From Theocolax elegans (lineage: Eukaryota; Arthropoda; Insecta; Hymenoptera; Cerocephalidae): 64,000 bases of DNA. The translations under genes were made by a program, and so were the position numbers. The first letter of the stretch is position 1. Every line of letters starts with the position of its first letter. The notes below the pieces were generated by a model. The model was given only the letters and a program-made list of their open reading frames with translations, searched no databases and was not told the origin of the DNA. This document shows, in pieces, positions 48,333-60,900 of this stretch. The stretch is taken from contig CM047428.1 of the NCBI GenBank assembly GCA_026168455.1, positions 2,050,887-2,114,886 of the forward strand, written 5' to 3'.

Positions 48333-51300
48333 ATGATTAACAGACTCAGGTGGAGTTTAACATTTTTCCTAATAACATGGATAGCAACCAGCTTGTCAGA
48401 AAAATCTGCATCAGACAAACCAACTGGTTCAAATGCATGTATTAGTAAACAAACGTGCCATGATTGCATCCAAACACCAAGCTGTGCTTGGTGTTCAATG
48501 CCTGTGAGTATTATAAAATATATGATTTTCATAAAATTAATTGTGTTGTTAAATTACAAATTTACATCAAAATGTTAGGGATTTGAAGACAAAAGATGCT
48601 TCTTACCACATGTCAATACAAGGATCTCTGCAGAATGTCCAGAAAATTATACATTTAATCCAGATAATGAATATATTAAAATACGTTATAAGGATTTGAC
48701 CAAAGGAAGTTATAATGTTATCGCAGGATCTGAAGAAGAGGAAGAAGAAGGTGCTCACAAATCTGGTCAAGAGTCAACTAGTGCAACTGTACATACAGAA
48801 TCACAAAGTAGTAGTCAGTCTTCGAGCAGTAGCAGTAGCAGTAGTAATAGCAAACAAGAAGCTGTACAATTATATCCACAAGAAATTAGTCTGAAACTTA
48901 GAATTAGTCAGTAAAAAATATATAATTTTTATTTGTTATATTAGTAATTATAAAGAAAATCTTAAAACATTTTTATATTTTAGATGAGGTGCAAAAAATC
49001 AAAATTGAGTACGCACAAGCAGAAGATTATCCTGTAGATTTATATTATCTTATGGACTTAAGTAATTCCATGAAAGATGATAAACAAAAGTTATCAGACT
49101 TAGGCCAACTTCTAGTTGAAAGTATGAGTAATATCACAAGTAACTTCCGTTTAGGGTTTGGTAGCTTTGTTGACAAAGTTGTTATGCCTTATGTCAGTAT
49201 GGTACCTAAAGCGTAAGTCAAATTATAAAAACTTCTTTAACAAAAGATTAAATTTCAAACACTATAAAATACCAATCAAAATCATTTATTATTTATAGTC
49301 TTGAAGCACCTTGTGATAATTGTGCTGCTCCATATGGTTATCGTAATCACATGCCATTATCCCAAAATACTCGCCGATTTGCAGTGAGTATCAAATTACA
49401 ATTCACAATTTCATTTGTTTAAAAAAAATTGATAAAGAAAATTGAAACAATTTATTTGATCTTATTGTCCAATAGACTGAAGTACGCGACGCTCCAGTAT
49501 CCGGAAATTTAGATGCTCCAGAAGGTGGTTTTGATGCTATAATGCAAGCCATTGTTTGCAGAGATGAGATTGGATGGCGAGAAAAAGCACGTAAATTGTT
49601 GCTTTTTTCGACTGACGCAAGTTTCCATTATGCAGGCGATGGTAAACTTGGAGGTATTGTAAAACCCAATGATGGTTGCTGTCATATGGATAAATCTGGC
49701 TTATACACACATTCAACCATACAGGATTATCCTAGCATTTCACAAATTAACCTTAAGGTATATAAATACGTATTTACATATTTATTTTGGTTTCAATGCC
49801 ATCCTTAACTATTAATAATCAATATATTCTTTAATTAATCTTTAAAAATATTATACTTAAAAATATAGTTAAAAATATAGTTTGTAATACTTTTAAATTT
49901 TATACAAAATTTATATGTAAATTTACATTTTTTGCTTAAAAAATAGTTACATTTCCTTGAGTAAAATATAAGCCTCGATTAATATCAAAGAATTATCGCA
50001 TCGCGGAAGTCGGTCAATCGCATGCGTTAATGAACAAGGAAATGTAGCAAAAATGGGTAAACTATACCCATCCGGTTTCTTTAGTTATAAAGACATCAGT
50101 ATACAACTCAATTGCTATGAATTAAAAATAGCAAACTAATATAAATTTTATTAAAAACTAAAACAATACTTATATATTTTTGTTTTTATCTTTATACAAT
50201 TATTTAAATAATATACATTATTAGTTGAAACAAACAATGTATTTAAATAAAAACACAGTATAATTGTATTTATTTATTTATAAATTATAAACTCTGATTT
50301 TCTGTATTCACACGGAGATTAGATTATTTTACAAAATTAGCGATTTTATCGTCACATTTATAATAAAGTTCCCGTTTTAAAACAGGTCAAGGAAAACTCA
50401 GTCAATATCATCTGGGCTGTAACCGAGGAACAGATAAGGATTTATTCTAATTTGACAAAGTTAATCGAAGGATCTTACGCAGCAAAACTTAGCGACGATT
50501 CGAGTAACATTGTTGATTTAGTTCGTGAACAATACAATGCAATTTCAAGTTCTCTCGAGATGAAAGATACCGCTAGTAATTACGTTAATCTCAGATATTA
50601 TTCAAATTGTTTAGGAAGTGGACCATTGGTGGAAACGAATAAATGTGATGGTCTCAAAGTTGGAAATAAAGTTGAATTTACAGTTGAAGTTGAAGTACCA
50701 GCTTGCCCCGAAAATCGTACAGAATGGAATCAAAAATTTCTTATTTATCCGGTACGAACTTTGCTACCTTTGATATATCATTATTATTAACAATTTTTGT
50801 ACATGTTAGGTTAATTCGATAAAAAAGTGCATGTTTCTAGGAATTTTTTTTATGATAGAGGTACTGTTAGTTTATTTAGACAATATCTAACTTACAATTT
50901 ATATTATAAAACTATATAGCATTAAATTAAATTAAACTATATTTATATAAAATTTAAATAAAAAATATTCAAAAACCTCATAACTCGCGTAGAATCGTCT
51001 GAAACAAAAAATTCAAACTTTCGAATAAAAAAATTTTAAAAAATGTGAAAAGAAAGTTTAAGCACCTAACTCTCTTAAATCTACAGGTAGGAATCAACGA
51101 ATCGTTAACTGTAAATCTGGAGATGCTGTGCGATTGTGATTGTGAGCGAGGGGATTCTGGTAACTTAGGTTTTGAGCCACAATCTGTAAAATGCGACAAT
51201 CATGGAGATTTGAGTTGTGGTGTTTGTGCTTGCTATGATGGCTACTTTGGCAAACAATGCGAGTGTAGCGCCAACGACCGCGGCCAAACGAATATCAACG

Positions 51301-52613
51301 AGTTTGCTTGTCGTCGTGATAACACGACCACTTACGATTGCAGTGGCAGGGGTAGCTGTGAATGCAATATATGTAACTGTTACAGCAGAGAAGATCCTAA
51401 CGAGGTGAGCTGCAGTTTGATTGCTTCAATATAAACTGATGAAAGATTTGAATACTGTAGATGTAATAGATACTTTATATTTTTAAATGAAAAATTGTTG
51501 TTTTAAATTAAATATACTTGTTCAATAAGTAAAAATAGAATACAATACAAGAATTTATTAACAAGTTAAAGAATTCTAATATTATTTAATATTTAGTATT
51601 GAAATACTAGATTTAGTTTATAAGAAATAAACAAAAGATAAATTAATATATTTTTCTTGGATTTTTTTATTGCAGCAAGTATGGGGTTCTTACTGCGAAT
51701 GCGATAATTTCTCCTGTGATCGACGTAACAAGGAGCTGTGTTCAGGGAAAGATAATGGAAAGTGTGTGTGCGGTGTGTGCGAATGTAAACCAGGATGGTC
51801 TGGTAAAGCCTGCGAGTGTAGCACAAACAAAGATACCTGTTATTTATATGGTCAAGAGTGTTCTGGACATGTAAGTTGATCTTTTCTGTGTAAATCAATT
51901 AATGAAACATTAATACCGATAACATTTTAATGAAAATCTCTTATTCCAGGGTAAATGTGAATGTGGTAAATGTAAATGTGACTCCGAAGGCGAGACGCGA
52001 TATTCAGGTCAATTTTGTCACGTGTGTCGTACTTGTCCAAATCGTTGCGAGGAATTAAAACCCTGTGTTCTTTGTAATGCCTTCAAAATAGGCAATCTTA
52101 CTGAACTCGAGTGTAATCAAACTTGTACTGATTGGGATTACGAACTTGTTGAGACCCTTGAAGTTGACGTGGATAAAGACGAGATTGGATGTCATGGATA
52201 TGATGAACAAGATTGCAAATACTATTTTGCATACTTTCATAATATAACGAATAATAAACTTTTGGTGAGGGTACAAAAGCAACGAGAATGCCCACCTCAA
52301 GTATATGTTCTTGGAATTGTATTAGGAGTCATTGCAGCAGTTGTACTTCTTGGTTTAGCGTTGTTGTTGCTTTGGAAATTATTTACTACAATTCACGACA
52401 GAAGAGAATTCGCTAGATTTGAAAAGGAACGCATGATGGCTAAATGGGATGCTGTAAGTAATTTCTTTGGTTCTCTATATAGAAACCTTTTCTATCGAGA
52501 TAATTTTCAATTATTTTAAAACGTTCCTTTTATTTCAGAGCGAGAATCCAATTTACAAACAAGCTACTTCCACGTTTAAAAATCCAACGTACACAGCAAG
52601 CAATATTAAATGA
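48333..52613 (+). CDS. mys: Integrin beta-PS subunit (myospheroid)
   Basis: Beta chain of the insect PS integrins, a plasma-membrane receptor for extracellular matrix that links it to actin. Ten coding exons: 48333-48503, 48579-48906, 48984-49212, 49299-49383, 49476-49757, 50386-50751, 51087-51404, 51676-51870, 51950-52453, 52539-52613; 850 aa in one frame. Seen: hydrophobic signal peptide (about 5-22), Cys-rich PSI domain, beta-I domain with MIDAS DLSNS (D191, S193, S195), four Cys-rich EGF-like modules, beta tail, one membrane helix (about 776-799), then [19 protein letters not shown] and two NPxY motifs (NPIY, NPTY) for talin and kindlin binding. Unlike the usual chain it has an acidic and Ser-rich low-complexity insert at about residues 108-150. 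Confidence 0.95.
49758..50385 (+). other. mys intron with a compact structured GC-richer island
   Basis: Intron between exons 5 and 6. 49970-50140 is less AT-rich than the rest. It contains a hairpin with CGCAT/ATGCG arms (49997-50001 with 50022-50026, extended by GCG/CGC) and a perfect 7-bp stem ATGGGTA/TACCCAT (50053-50059 with 50065-50071, 5-nt loop). A 50-codon open frame without a start Met overlaps it. It could be an intronic small RNA or chance; no box elements were clear. Confidence 0.3.
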
Positions 52614-54127
52614 TTAAACCTGAAGAATGCACTTTTATTGTTAAGAGTATAAGAATATTGAAACTAATTGAACCGAATTTGGGCAGCTATTCAAGAATTA
52701 GTCAAGCTAGAATTATTAATTATTATTGGAACATTATTATAAATGTACTGCCATATTATTTTAAGAAATTTAATAATATTTAAATTTTTAATACGTATTT
52801 TAAAGTATTATATAAATATATAATTTTAGCTTGTCTAATTTTTAAATAGATATTGTACATTAAGTATAATACAAATTTAAGATCTGCGCAAAATATAAAT
52901 TTTTAAATTCGAGTACACGTTATTTCAGTAGTGAAGTAGGTTTTTACGTGCCTTTTTATTTAGTATATATTAATTACATTTTACAATTTTTTGAAAAAGA
53001 TAATTTAGAACGATAAAAATAAATATTAAATGTTATTTAATAGTAATAGTATAAGAAAAAAAGAATTGCGTGTAAATACCTAATTACTCGGATTTATCGA
53101 AGTGCCTATAGATAAATATTGATCAAAGCAATTGTATATTTTAATAAGGCACAGTGGCATTATGCTACAACTTACTAATGTAATGTCAGTAATCGTTAAA
53201 AGTTCTTCCGTAGCCGCCCTCTTTTAAAGAAAGTGATAATATTTTTACACTTATTATTTTTCTTTATCGATTATAAACGCTTTACATACTTTCCACTTTT
53301 TATATTGTAATATTTTATTATACTTTTTCATAATCGAAATCATCACATACAACTCGTAAAAAATATACGCATTCCATTCATATATCATACAAATTTTAAA
53401 TAACGCTAATTGTCCTATGATAGTGTATTTCCATTGTTAAACGAATACATTAATTTTATATCAAGTGTTTCCGAACAAATTTATATCAAGATTTGTAATC
53501 TCGATTTTATTGTCGTTTTGTATTTTATATAAATTTAGATATTAAAAAATTAGATATATTTAGAATATATTATTAATGAGCAATTGTACTTCTTTAAGAG
53601 TATGAGTGTAATTGTCTTTGTACAATGAGACCTGTTTAAATGTTTTTTACCTTTATTAGTAAAATAGACTGAATGATAAAAAATCAATCTTTGTGACAGC
53701 TAAAACTGAATGATAAATAAATCTGTATGGTATTATGTACAAAGTATTTCATTTATTAAACAAAATGCAACATGATTGTATCTATTGTTTTTAAAAAGAT
53801 TGGTAAAAACAATCTGAGTTCATGGTAAGGTAATATCTCCTTTACACATTTCCTTTTATGATAGTACAAACTTTGATACTTTGCTTATAAATGTAATCAG
53901 CTTGTAAACATTGTTATTACAACTAACTTGCCTATCAAATGGTTAATAATCAGCATATTATAAAAATTTATTTTTACACTCTAGTAACATATTCACTTAT
54001 TTATTAAATATTGATAAATAAATCAGTATATAAATTATTAATGTATGTATATACCTATATATTCATATATGTACATGTAATACATAAACAATATTTTTAA
54101 ATTTTCAATTTAAAATTTTTTTTTCAT
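52614..54127. other. mys 3' UTR and spacer
   Basis: AT-rich sequence with several AATAAA-like signals. No exon or RNA gene was recognised. The mys polyadenylation site cannot be fixed. Confidence 0.5.
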
Positions 54128-54379
54128 TTATTTTGGATATTTAAATTGACATATATCACGTGGCTCTGGGCAAGTGCTGCCATCAATGAACCAACAGTTG
54201 GCTATTCCAAGGAAGTTAGGCGTGCGCGTTCGCTTCCGTCCTAGCCTTTTTCTTTTCGATCTCGGCTTCCCGAAGAGGTATGGTATAACCCCACTGTGAC
54301 GTTTTACGAATCCGGACGCATCGGTATCAAAATTATCCCAAATCCAAAAAATTCCGACGTAAATGATGAATAAACACAT
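54128..54379 (-). CDS. Candidate small membrane or secreted protein, 83 aa, divergent from RpL17
   Basis: I do not recognise this protein. The frame starts with a hydrophobic stretch (CLFIIYVGIFWIW), followed by a KR site, a very basic cluster (RSKRKRLGRKRTR) and a C-terminal part with three Cys (NCWF, STCPEP, DICQF). The composition is clearly GC-richer than the flanking AT-rich spacer, which argues for constraint. The frame stays open upstream to 54466, without another Met. It could therefore be the 3' part of a spliced gene, with a possible acceptor at TGCTCAG or GGGACAG. It lies about 165 bases from the RpL17 start, so a shared divergent promoter is possible. The basic clusters would fit a processed peptide precursor, but no family match is claimed. 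Confidence 0.38.
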   Translation of the reverse strand: MCLFIIYVGIFWIWDNFDTDASGFVKRHSGVIPYLFGKPRSKRKRLGRKRTRTPNFLGIANCWFIDGSTCPEPRDICQFKYPK

Positions 54380-54471
54380 TATTCTACCAATATCTGAGCA
54401 AATTTGCCGTAACTCACGTATCGTTCGGTCGAAAAATTGTAGACGAAATCGCGTGACCTGTCCCGGTTAAG

Positions 54472-54544
54472 CTCCTCCTTTGTGACTTCGCGAGTGATAA
54501 GTTAATTTTTGAAAAAGTTTTGAAATTTTATTTTGCAGGACAAG
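54472..54544 (+). promoter_or_regulatory. RpL17: RpL17 5' leader with a 5'-TOP-like pyrimidine tract
   Basis: CTCCTCCTTT at 54472-54481 resembles the 5' terminal oligopyrimidine tract of ribosomal protein mRNAs. A TTTTGCAG acceptor sits 6 bases before the ATG, so a very short leader intron may exist. The donor is not clear. Confidence 0.45.
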
Positions 54545-56026
54545 ATGGGCCGATATTCGCATGAACCTACGAATGCAGGCAAATCGTGCAAAGCGCGCGG
54601 TTCGAACCTCCGTGTGCATTTCAAGGTAGGATGTTTTACGAGTGGTTATAAACAATGTGCTAAGTGTTCTTACCTTATGTTCAAAATTTATATTTATTGT
54701 CAAGTTTTATGTGAAATTCATTTAGTTTGAGTATTGCAACTCACCTTCTTCAGAGAACGATACTTTGTTTGTCTTAATTTGCATGTAAACAAATACTAAC
54801 TCCAAAATTTTGGTACCTAACCTATAAATTGTTTAAGCACTTTTTTAATTTATTGGTGCCAGTATACAGTATATATTGAAAGTTTTTCTGTGATTTTGTT
54901 GATATTAATTGTTTATAAAATTTATTTGCAAGACACCTTGCTAATAACACGAGAAACATCTTATAAAATTTAATTTACAATAATTTTGTTTAGAACTTGA
55001 CAATCCATAAGTTATTTTATGTGCACTGCTCAATACTATAGTTAATTATTTTTATTTTAAAACACAATTGTTTTAATTATTTTTAAATATTTAACACAGC
55101 ATTGTTATATCATCTGTGGTTATCAATTAACATATTTTAACATTAGTTTACTTTATTTTATTTTCTAGAATACTCATGAAACTGCACGAGCAATCAAAAA
55201 CATGCCTCTTAGGAGGGCACAAAAATATCTAAAGAACGTTGTTGATCTGAAAGAGTGCGTTCCATTCAGAAGGTTCAACGGTGGCGTTGGAAGGTGTGCT
55301 CAGGCTAAACAGTTCGGCACAACTCAAGGTAGCTGTATACTGTTTATTTAATAAAAAATATATTTTGGTAATTTATTAAAATAATTTATTGTGTAATGTG
55401 TTATTATTTATATTATTTAAGGACGTTGGCCCAAAAAGTCTGCTCAGTTCTTGCTTCAGCTCTTGAAAAACGCTGAAAGTAATGCTGATTTGAGAGGTCT
55501 TGAAGTTGACAGGCTTGTCATCGAACACATTCAGGTTAACCAAGCACCTTGCCTGCGTAGGAGAACATACAGAGCGCACGGTCGTATCAATCGTAAGTAT
55601 TAAGTTAATAAAATATTGAAAAAATATTTTGAGTTATATTTAATTTTAATAATAAAGATGTTATTTTAATAACATTCATTTAACTTGATAAAATAATAGA
55701 AATTTATTTTTTAACTTTAATAAAACTTAATTTAATTATCAAATGGGTAATTTTAGTAATATGTTTCAAGTAAAAAGTTTCAAACTTTAACTTAATAAAC
55801 ATGTAATTGAATAAATACTTAATGTTTTTAAAATATAATATTCTATTTGTAAAATATAAAATCATATTGATTTATTTTAGCGTACATGAGCTCTCCATGC
55901 CACATCGAAGTCATATTGACTGAGAAAGAAGACGTTGTTGCCAAAGCGACGGAGGAGGAGCCATCCAAAAAGAAATTGAGCAAAAAGAAGCTTGCTCGAC
56001 AAAAGGAAAAGATGATGAGGGAATAA
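54545..56026 (+). CDS. RpL17: 60S ribosomal protein L17 (uL22)
   Basis: Component of the large cytosolic ribosomal subunit that lines the peptide exit tunnel. Exons 54545-54625, 55169-55328, 55422-55592 and 55881-56026 join in frame to 185 codons, the usual length. It starts [20 protein letters not shown] and contains the conserved [28 protein letters not shown] (here [10 protein letters not shown]) and [12 protein letters not shown] segments. The basic C-terminal tail is [15 protein letters not shown]. The start is fixed by homology; an in-frame ATG 12 bases upstream lies in the intron or leader. A polyadenylation signal AATAAA lies at 56068-56073. Confidence 0.97.
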
Positions 56027-57950
56027 TTTTGAGGTACATATTTGCAACATCTTATGTATATGGGAATAATAAAATTTACATTGTTCTCTAAATCTGTATT
56101 ATTATTACTCATTTATTTATAGTCCATTAATGTAACATTTTTTAACAAATTTTATATTATATAGTTGGTTAGTATATAATTTAAAAAATATAATTTTTTT
56201 TTTCCATATATTGTATATAAATAAGTTTTTCATATATTATATCAACTGAATGTTTTTTAGTAAGTGATAAAAATGTATATTAAAAATAATTGCATTAGTA
56301 TTTTATAAAGTTGTATGTACAATGGTTATTTCTTTGGTGTGATAAATTAAGGCAGTTAAACTGTATGTTTTGACTATAAGTCTTCACTGTTTTATTTTCA
56401 ATTGAGTATTCTAAGAATGAGTACAAATTTGTGCAATTATACATATATTTGACTATTTTAAATGGGCAAGTTTGGCCCCAATTATGATTGTTACACTTTG
56501 ATTTCTTCTTTGTCGTTTCACTTAAAAAACATTAACATCTTACAAAGTAACTACAAATTTTCAACAATAACAATTATTTTACATTGTATACCAAATAGTT
56601 TTAACAAGCCTGCAATTTTATGCAGGTATGTTCATTCACATTATTATTAAACTTTCTACGTGAGACTCGAATGTAATGTAATACTTCGTTTTAATGGTTA
56701 AAATTAATGATCAGTATACAGATGTGCCTGCTGCTCTTCTCAAACTTCTACATATTATTTCTTTTTTTTTTTTCATTTGTACGTGACGGAAAATGCATCG
56801 AAACATCGAGATAAAATAATATGAATGATAACAATCTGTCAAATTACACAGAATGTAAATGAAATGTTTACAATTAAGTGTGAGGAGGGGAAAGTGCAGT
56901 TTACATACAATATGATATTAATCGCATAGCTTGAAAAATAAAAATTAGTTAGCTTCGTGGGGGGCGGGGGGAGGAACAAAAAGAATTAAATGATATAATA
57001 AAAATACAGTAAATGTATGTATATAAATTACATTGCGTATGCATAGGTAATATCACTGCTGTGGTTGAGCGGTTCAATACAACAATATATGTATTCTATG
57101 TATAAAAAATTACTTTATACAGTTAATCTCGTCTTTGCTACATATCAATTCAGCAAAAAGCGTATATTTTGTCTCTGATATAAAATTGATACGACCGTGT
57201 TGTATATACGGTATTTAAAAAAAAAATTAGTTTTTTTTTAATGAAGAGTACTTCATAGAACACTTGTGCTTAAATGTTACATTTAATTGTATAGTTGGAA
57301 ATTTCCAGTTTCTTATGTTAAATTATGAATTTCAAATGTTCTTCCACGATTATTATTGTCTAATTAATTTGATGCATTTGATACCTTGAAGTAGGGAACT
57401 TGCAAAGCACGAATTGAAGATTGATTAGTGAATAAAATAAATTACAACTTGGATCACGATTACGTACTCTAATTGTATGTATAGATAAAAAAAATAATTA
57501 AATCCTAGAGTAAAAACTAAAAAACAACGTCTGGAAATTTACTATAAAATTTAAAAAAATCTTCGGAACGGTCCATTGATCGTAGTCGACTACTTACGTA
57601 CGTAATAATCTTCGAAAAAGGATGATCAAAATAATTTTTACAAAGAGACAAGGGTCGAACACATTACTTACTGAGAATAATATCATTTACATATAGTTTT
57701 TGAAGAAAAAGAAAAAAAATAAAGCTGCACGTATGAAAAAAAAAAAATTCGTTCTATGGTTATGGTAATATGATATGTATTCTAACAACTATTAAAAAAA
57801 GATGGTCTACTCGTTCCTCTTGCGTTTGACGATGGCATCCGAATCGCGCACCAAACATTATCAAAAAAAGAAAAAAAAAGGAGAGAAAGAGATGATGCGG
57901 GGCCCCGTTCGACGGTATTATGCTTAATTCTTGGTGATTGTTGAACCCTG
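56027..57950. other. Convergent 3' region of RpL17 and the SV2-like gene
   Basis: The RpL17 3' UTR with AATAAA at 56068 is followed by about 1.85 kb without exons, probably including the SV2-like 3' UTR on the minus strand. A G-rich patch (GGGGGGCGGGGGGAGG) lies at 56960-56975. Nothing else was recognised. Confidence 0.5.
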
Positions 57951-60900
57951 TCAAGAAAGTGGTTCGCGCGTCGTATTTGGTAAGAATAAGCAGAGGAGAC
58001 CACCACCTGTAACAATCAAAGAGAACGTTAAATATATTTGTAATAAGTCGAATAGTAATTATTATAAGGTAAATAATAGTAAAAGTGATTACCAATGAGA
58101 AGAGCGGCGACAATGAAAGTAGGTGCCGGACAATAGAGGTCGAGAAGCTGGGCTATCACGATATTTCCGATGATACCGCCGAGCCGAGCGGCGACCATGG
58201 AGATGGCGATTCCGGTAGCACGTAGATTCGTTGGAAATACTTCGGTAATTAGACAATCTAAAGCAGCGTTACCGCAGCTTATAACGCCACTGAAGAACGC
58301 CGAGACTACGACGTTTTGGTATTTGTTGTACACGAAGTACAATCCGATCGAGCACGCTCCCGACGAAAGCGTGCTGAATACTGTAAAAAGTAGGGAAAAA
58401 GTTTAAATAAAAAGGAACAAAACAGATTGAATTTAAATAAGGAAAAGTGGAGGGGGTTAAGCACTGACCTAAAAAGAATTTACGACCGAGTCGATCCATA
58501 CCGAGGACCGCAACGATATTGGCCGGTATGGCCGATGCAACGGTAATGAGCGATTCCATAAATACGGAAGCACCAATTTTGTCGGAACAAAAGTTTTCAT
58601 CGCTGTGGGAACCTTTGCTAACGACGTATTCGGTGACTTCGCAGACACTCGCCGGTTGTCCCGGGTGTTCACGATGAAACTCGTCGAACCGATTGAACAG
58701 TTCGGGGAACCACATCATCAAACCGTAGTACCCAATGTGGAATGTAAAATTGATAATGATCGATATGATGGTGAAACGGAGTATCGGCGAGACGAACAGC
58801 TGTTTACTGTTGTCCATTATGTCGCCGAGCATCACCTTGTACTTGCTCTTACTTTTTTCAGGGACGTTCGTTGGTTTCACCGGTTCGACTACTTGAAAAT
58901 CGTCGAGTATCAGTTCCTTTACCTACGAACACACCGAACACACACATGTTCATTCGTTCGACTCGATTACGGTATTTCTCATAGTCGATCTATAATGCAC
59001 TCACCATATAGGTATCACGTGGTTTGCCAGTATTTGTGGCGTAAATACCGCGGAAGATATCGAGAGCCTCGTCGTATCTTCCGCGGGATAGTAGGTATTT
59101 CGGGGATTCGGGGAGCAGCAACAACAGCCCCGCCACGATGAAGGAGGGAGCAGCGCAGATCAGCAGGAATATTCGCCATGAGTTGTACGTGAATGACACG
59201 CTTTTTACGCCGATGTCCGTTGGAATTATCAGCCAAGCGAGTCCTGTAGACAAAGATTTTTTACACCTCGCTCTATCTCCAACTTTAACAATTATTCTTC
59301 ATTATTTCTACACATTTATTTATTGACTCTCGGTAACGACTAATCAAAAACGTTAATTTTCTAAAAAATTATAATTCAGTTTTCTTTTGTTAAAATTTCG
59401 AAACATTTCTTAACATTATAATTAATAGAGTCCTTTGATTGTTAACGAAACATCACAAATAATTACGTAGTAGTTGTACTTCCTATAACGCGAGTAATTT
59501 TTAATAAATTTATTCCTCTGTATATAACACGTATACGAATACATTAACGAAAACTCAATATTCAAGATTACGAAAAATTGGGATTTAATGACCAATGAAC
59601 TTTTAGCGTTGAATCGTTCGGTCTGATCTTTAACCGAGCGAAATAATTAAATTTTAATTAGTTTAATAGTACAATTACACACACACACACGTATTACCAT
59701 ATCACATTTAGTTATAACAAATTCAATTGGATATAAGCCGATTGTTAAAATAAAATTGGCAAGATTACGTCACTTTTTTACGTAACGTTAATTAATGTAA
59801 CATCAAAATTTGATTAATGTGCGAGCGAAGGAAGAAAAAAAAAAGGTGTATGCTTCTGATTATGACGAGAGGAATAGTAGTGTAAAAGAGCAATATTCAA
59901 AGATATTTACCAGCCACGAAGAGATTACCCAAGGTCCAAAACGCCGCCATGAACGACAACATCGAGCCTCGTTTCGATTTTGGTTGAAATTCGGCAAAAT
60001 ACGACCAGATTACCGGTCCACTGCCACCCAGGCTGTAATAAAATAATAGATGCATTTTACGCTTAAAATTTCTTAATAAAATAATTTTAATTTACCACGA
60101 CGACTGATATATCTATATAATTGATATGAATTAATTGATACACGTAATACGCATAATAGTATTAAAGATAAATATTAAGGAAAAACTCGGTAAGTTCCTG
60201 AATATGTATAGAATATGTCCTTGAAATTTATTATAATAGTTATCAAAATGATGATCATTATTTATTGTGCGTAGTTGCAGGTAGATCCGTATATAGGTGT
60301 GTATATATATGTATGTACGATTTCTGTGGTTAACGAATAAATTCACGCACGAGTGTACCCTTCGATCAGATTAATCTAAAGAGATAAACATGCATATAAG
60401 AGAATATAATATGGTAATAGTAACACGTCGACTTACGCGGCACCGTTTAAGAAACGGAAGAACATGAAAAGTTCGTAGGACTGGCTAAAACTGGAAGCAA
60501 CGATGCAAAGTGCGTTCATGAACGAGATGGCGATGAGGACCTTGCGTCGTCCAAGAGCATCGGCAACCGAACCCCAAGCGTAGGCACCCGCCATCATCCC
60601 GATGAAGATGATGGAGTTGAGCCATCCTTTCGCTTGGGTATCGAGTTTCAGGTCACATTGTGCACTTGGTAATATGAAGGACATCGATATTACGTCCATC
60701 TCCTCGCTCGTGCTGACGAACCCGCAGACCGCCAGCAGGAAGTAGTGAAACTTGCCATAGTCTGTACCAAGATATTTCACGTTTACCCAATGTTCGTTCG
60801 AGTTTTTAATTTTACTTTTTTTTCTTCATATTTTTCAAGCTTTTGTTAATTATATACTTACCGGTTAGTTCGATTGCTTGCTCGAAATCAGCTTTGATAT

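Noticed and set aside
57061..57085. Possible tRNA T-arm (GGTTCAATA)
   Set aside because: No acceptor stem or anticodon arm pairs around it.
58605..59141. 178-codon plus-strand frame over the SV2-like exons
   Set aside because: It runs across an exon, an intron and another exon of the minus-strand transporter and is a shadow of it.
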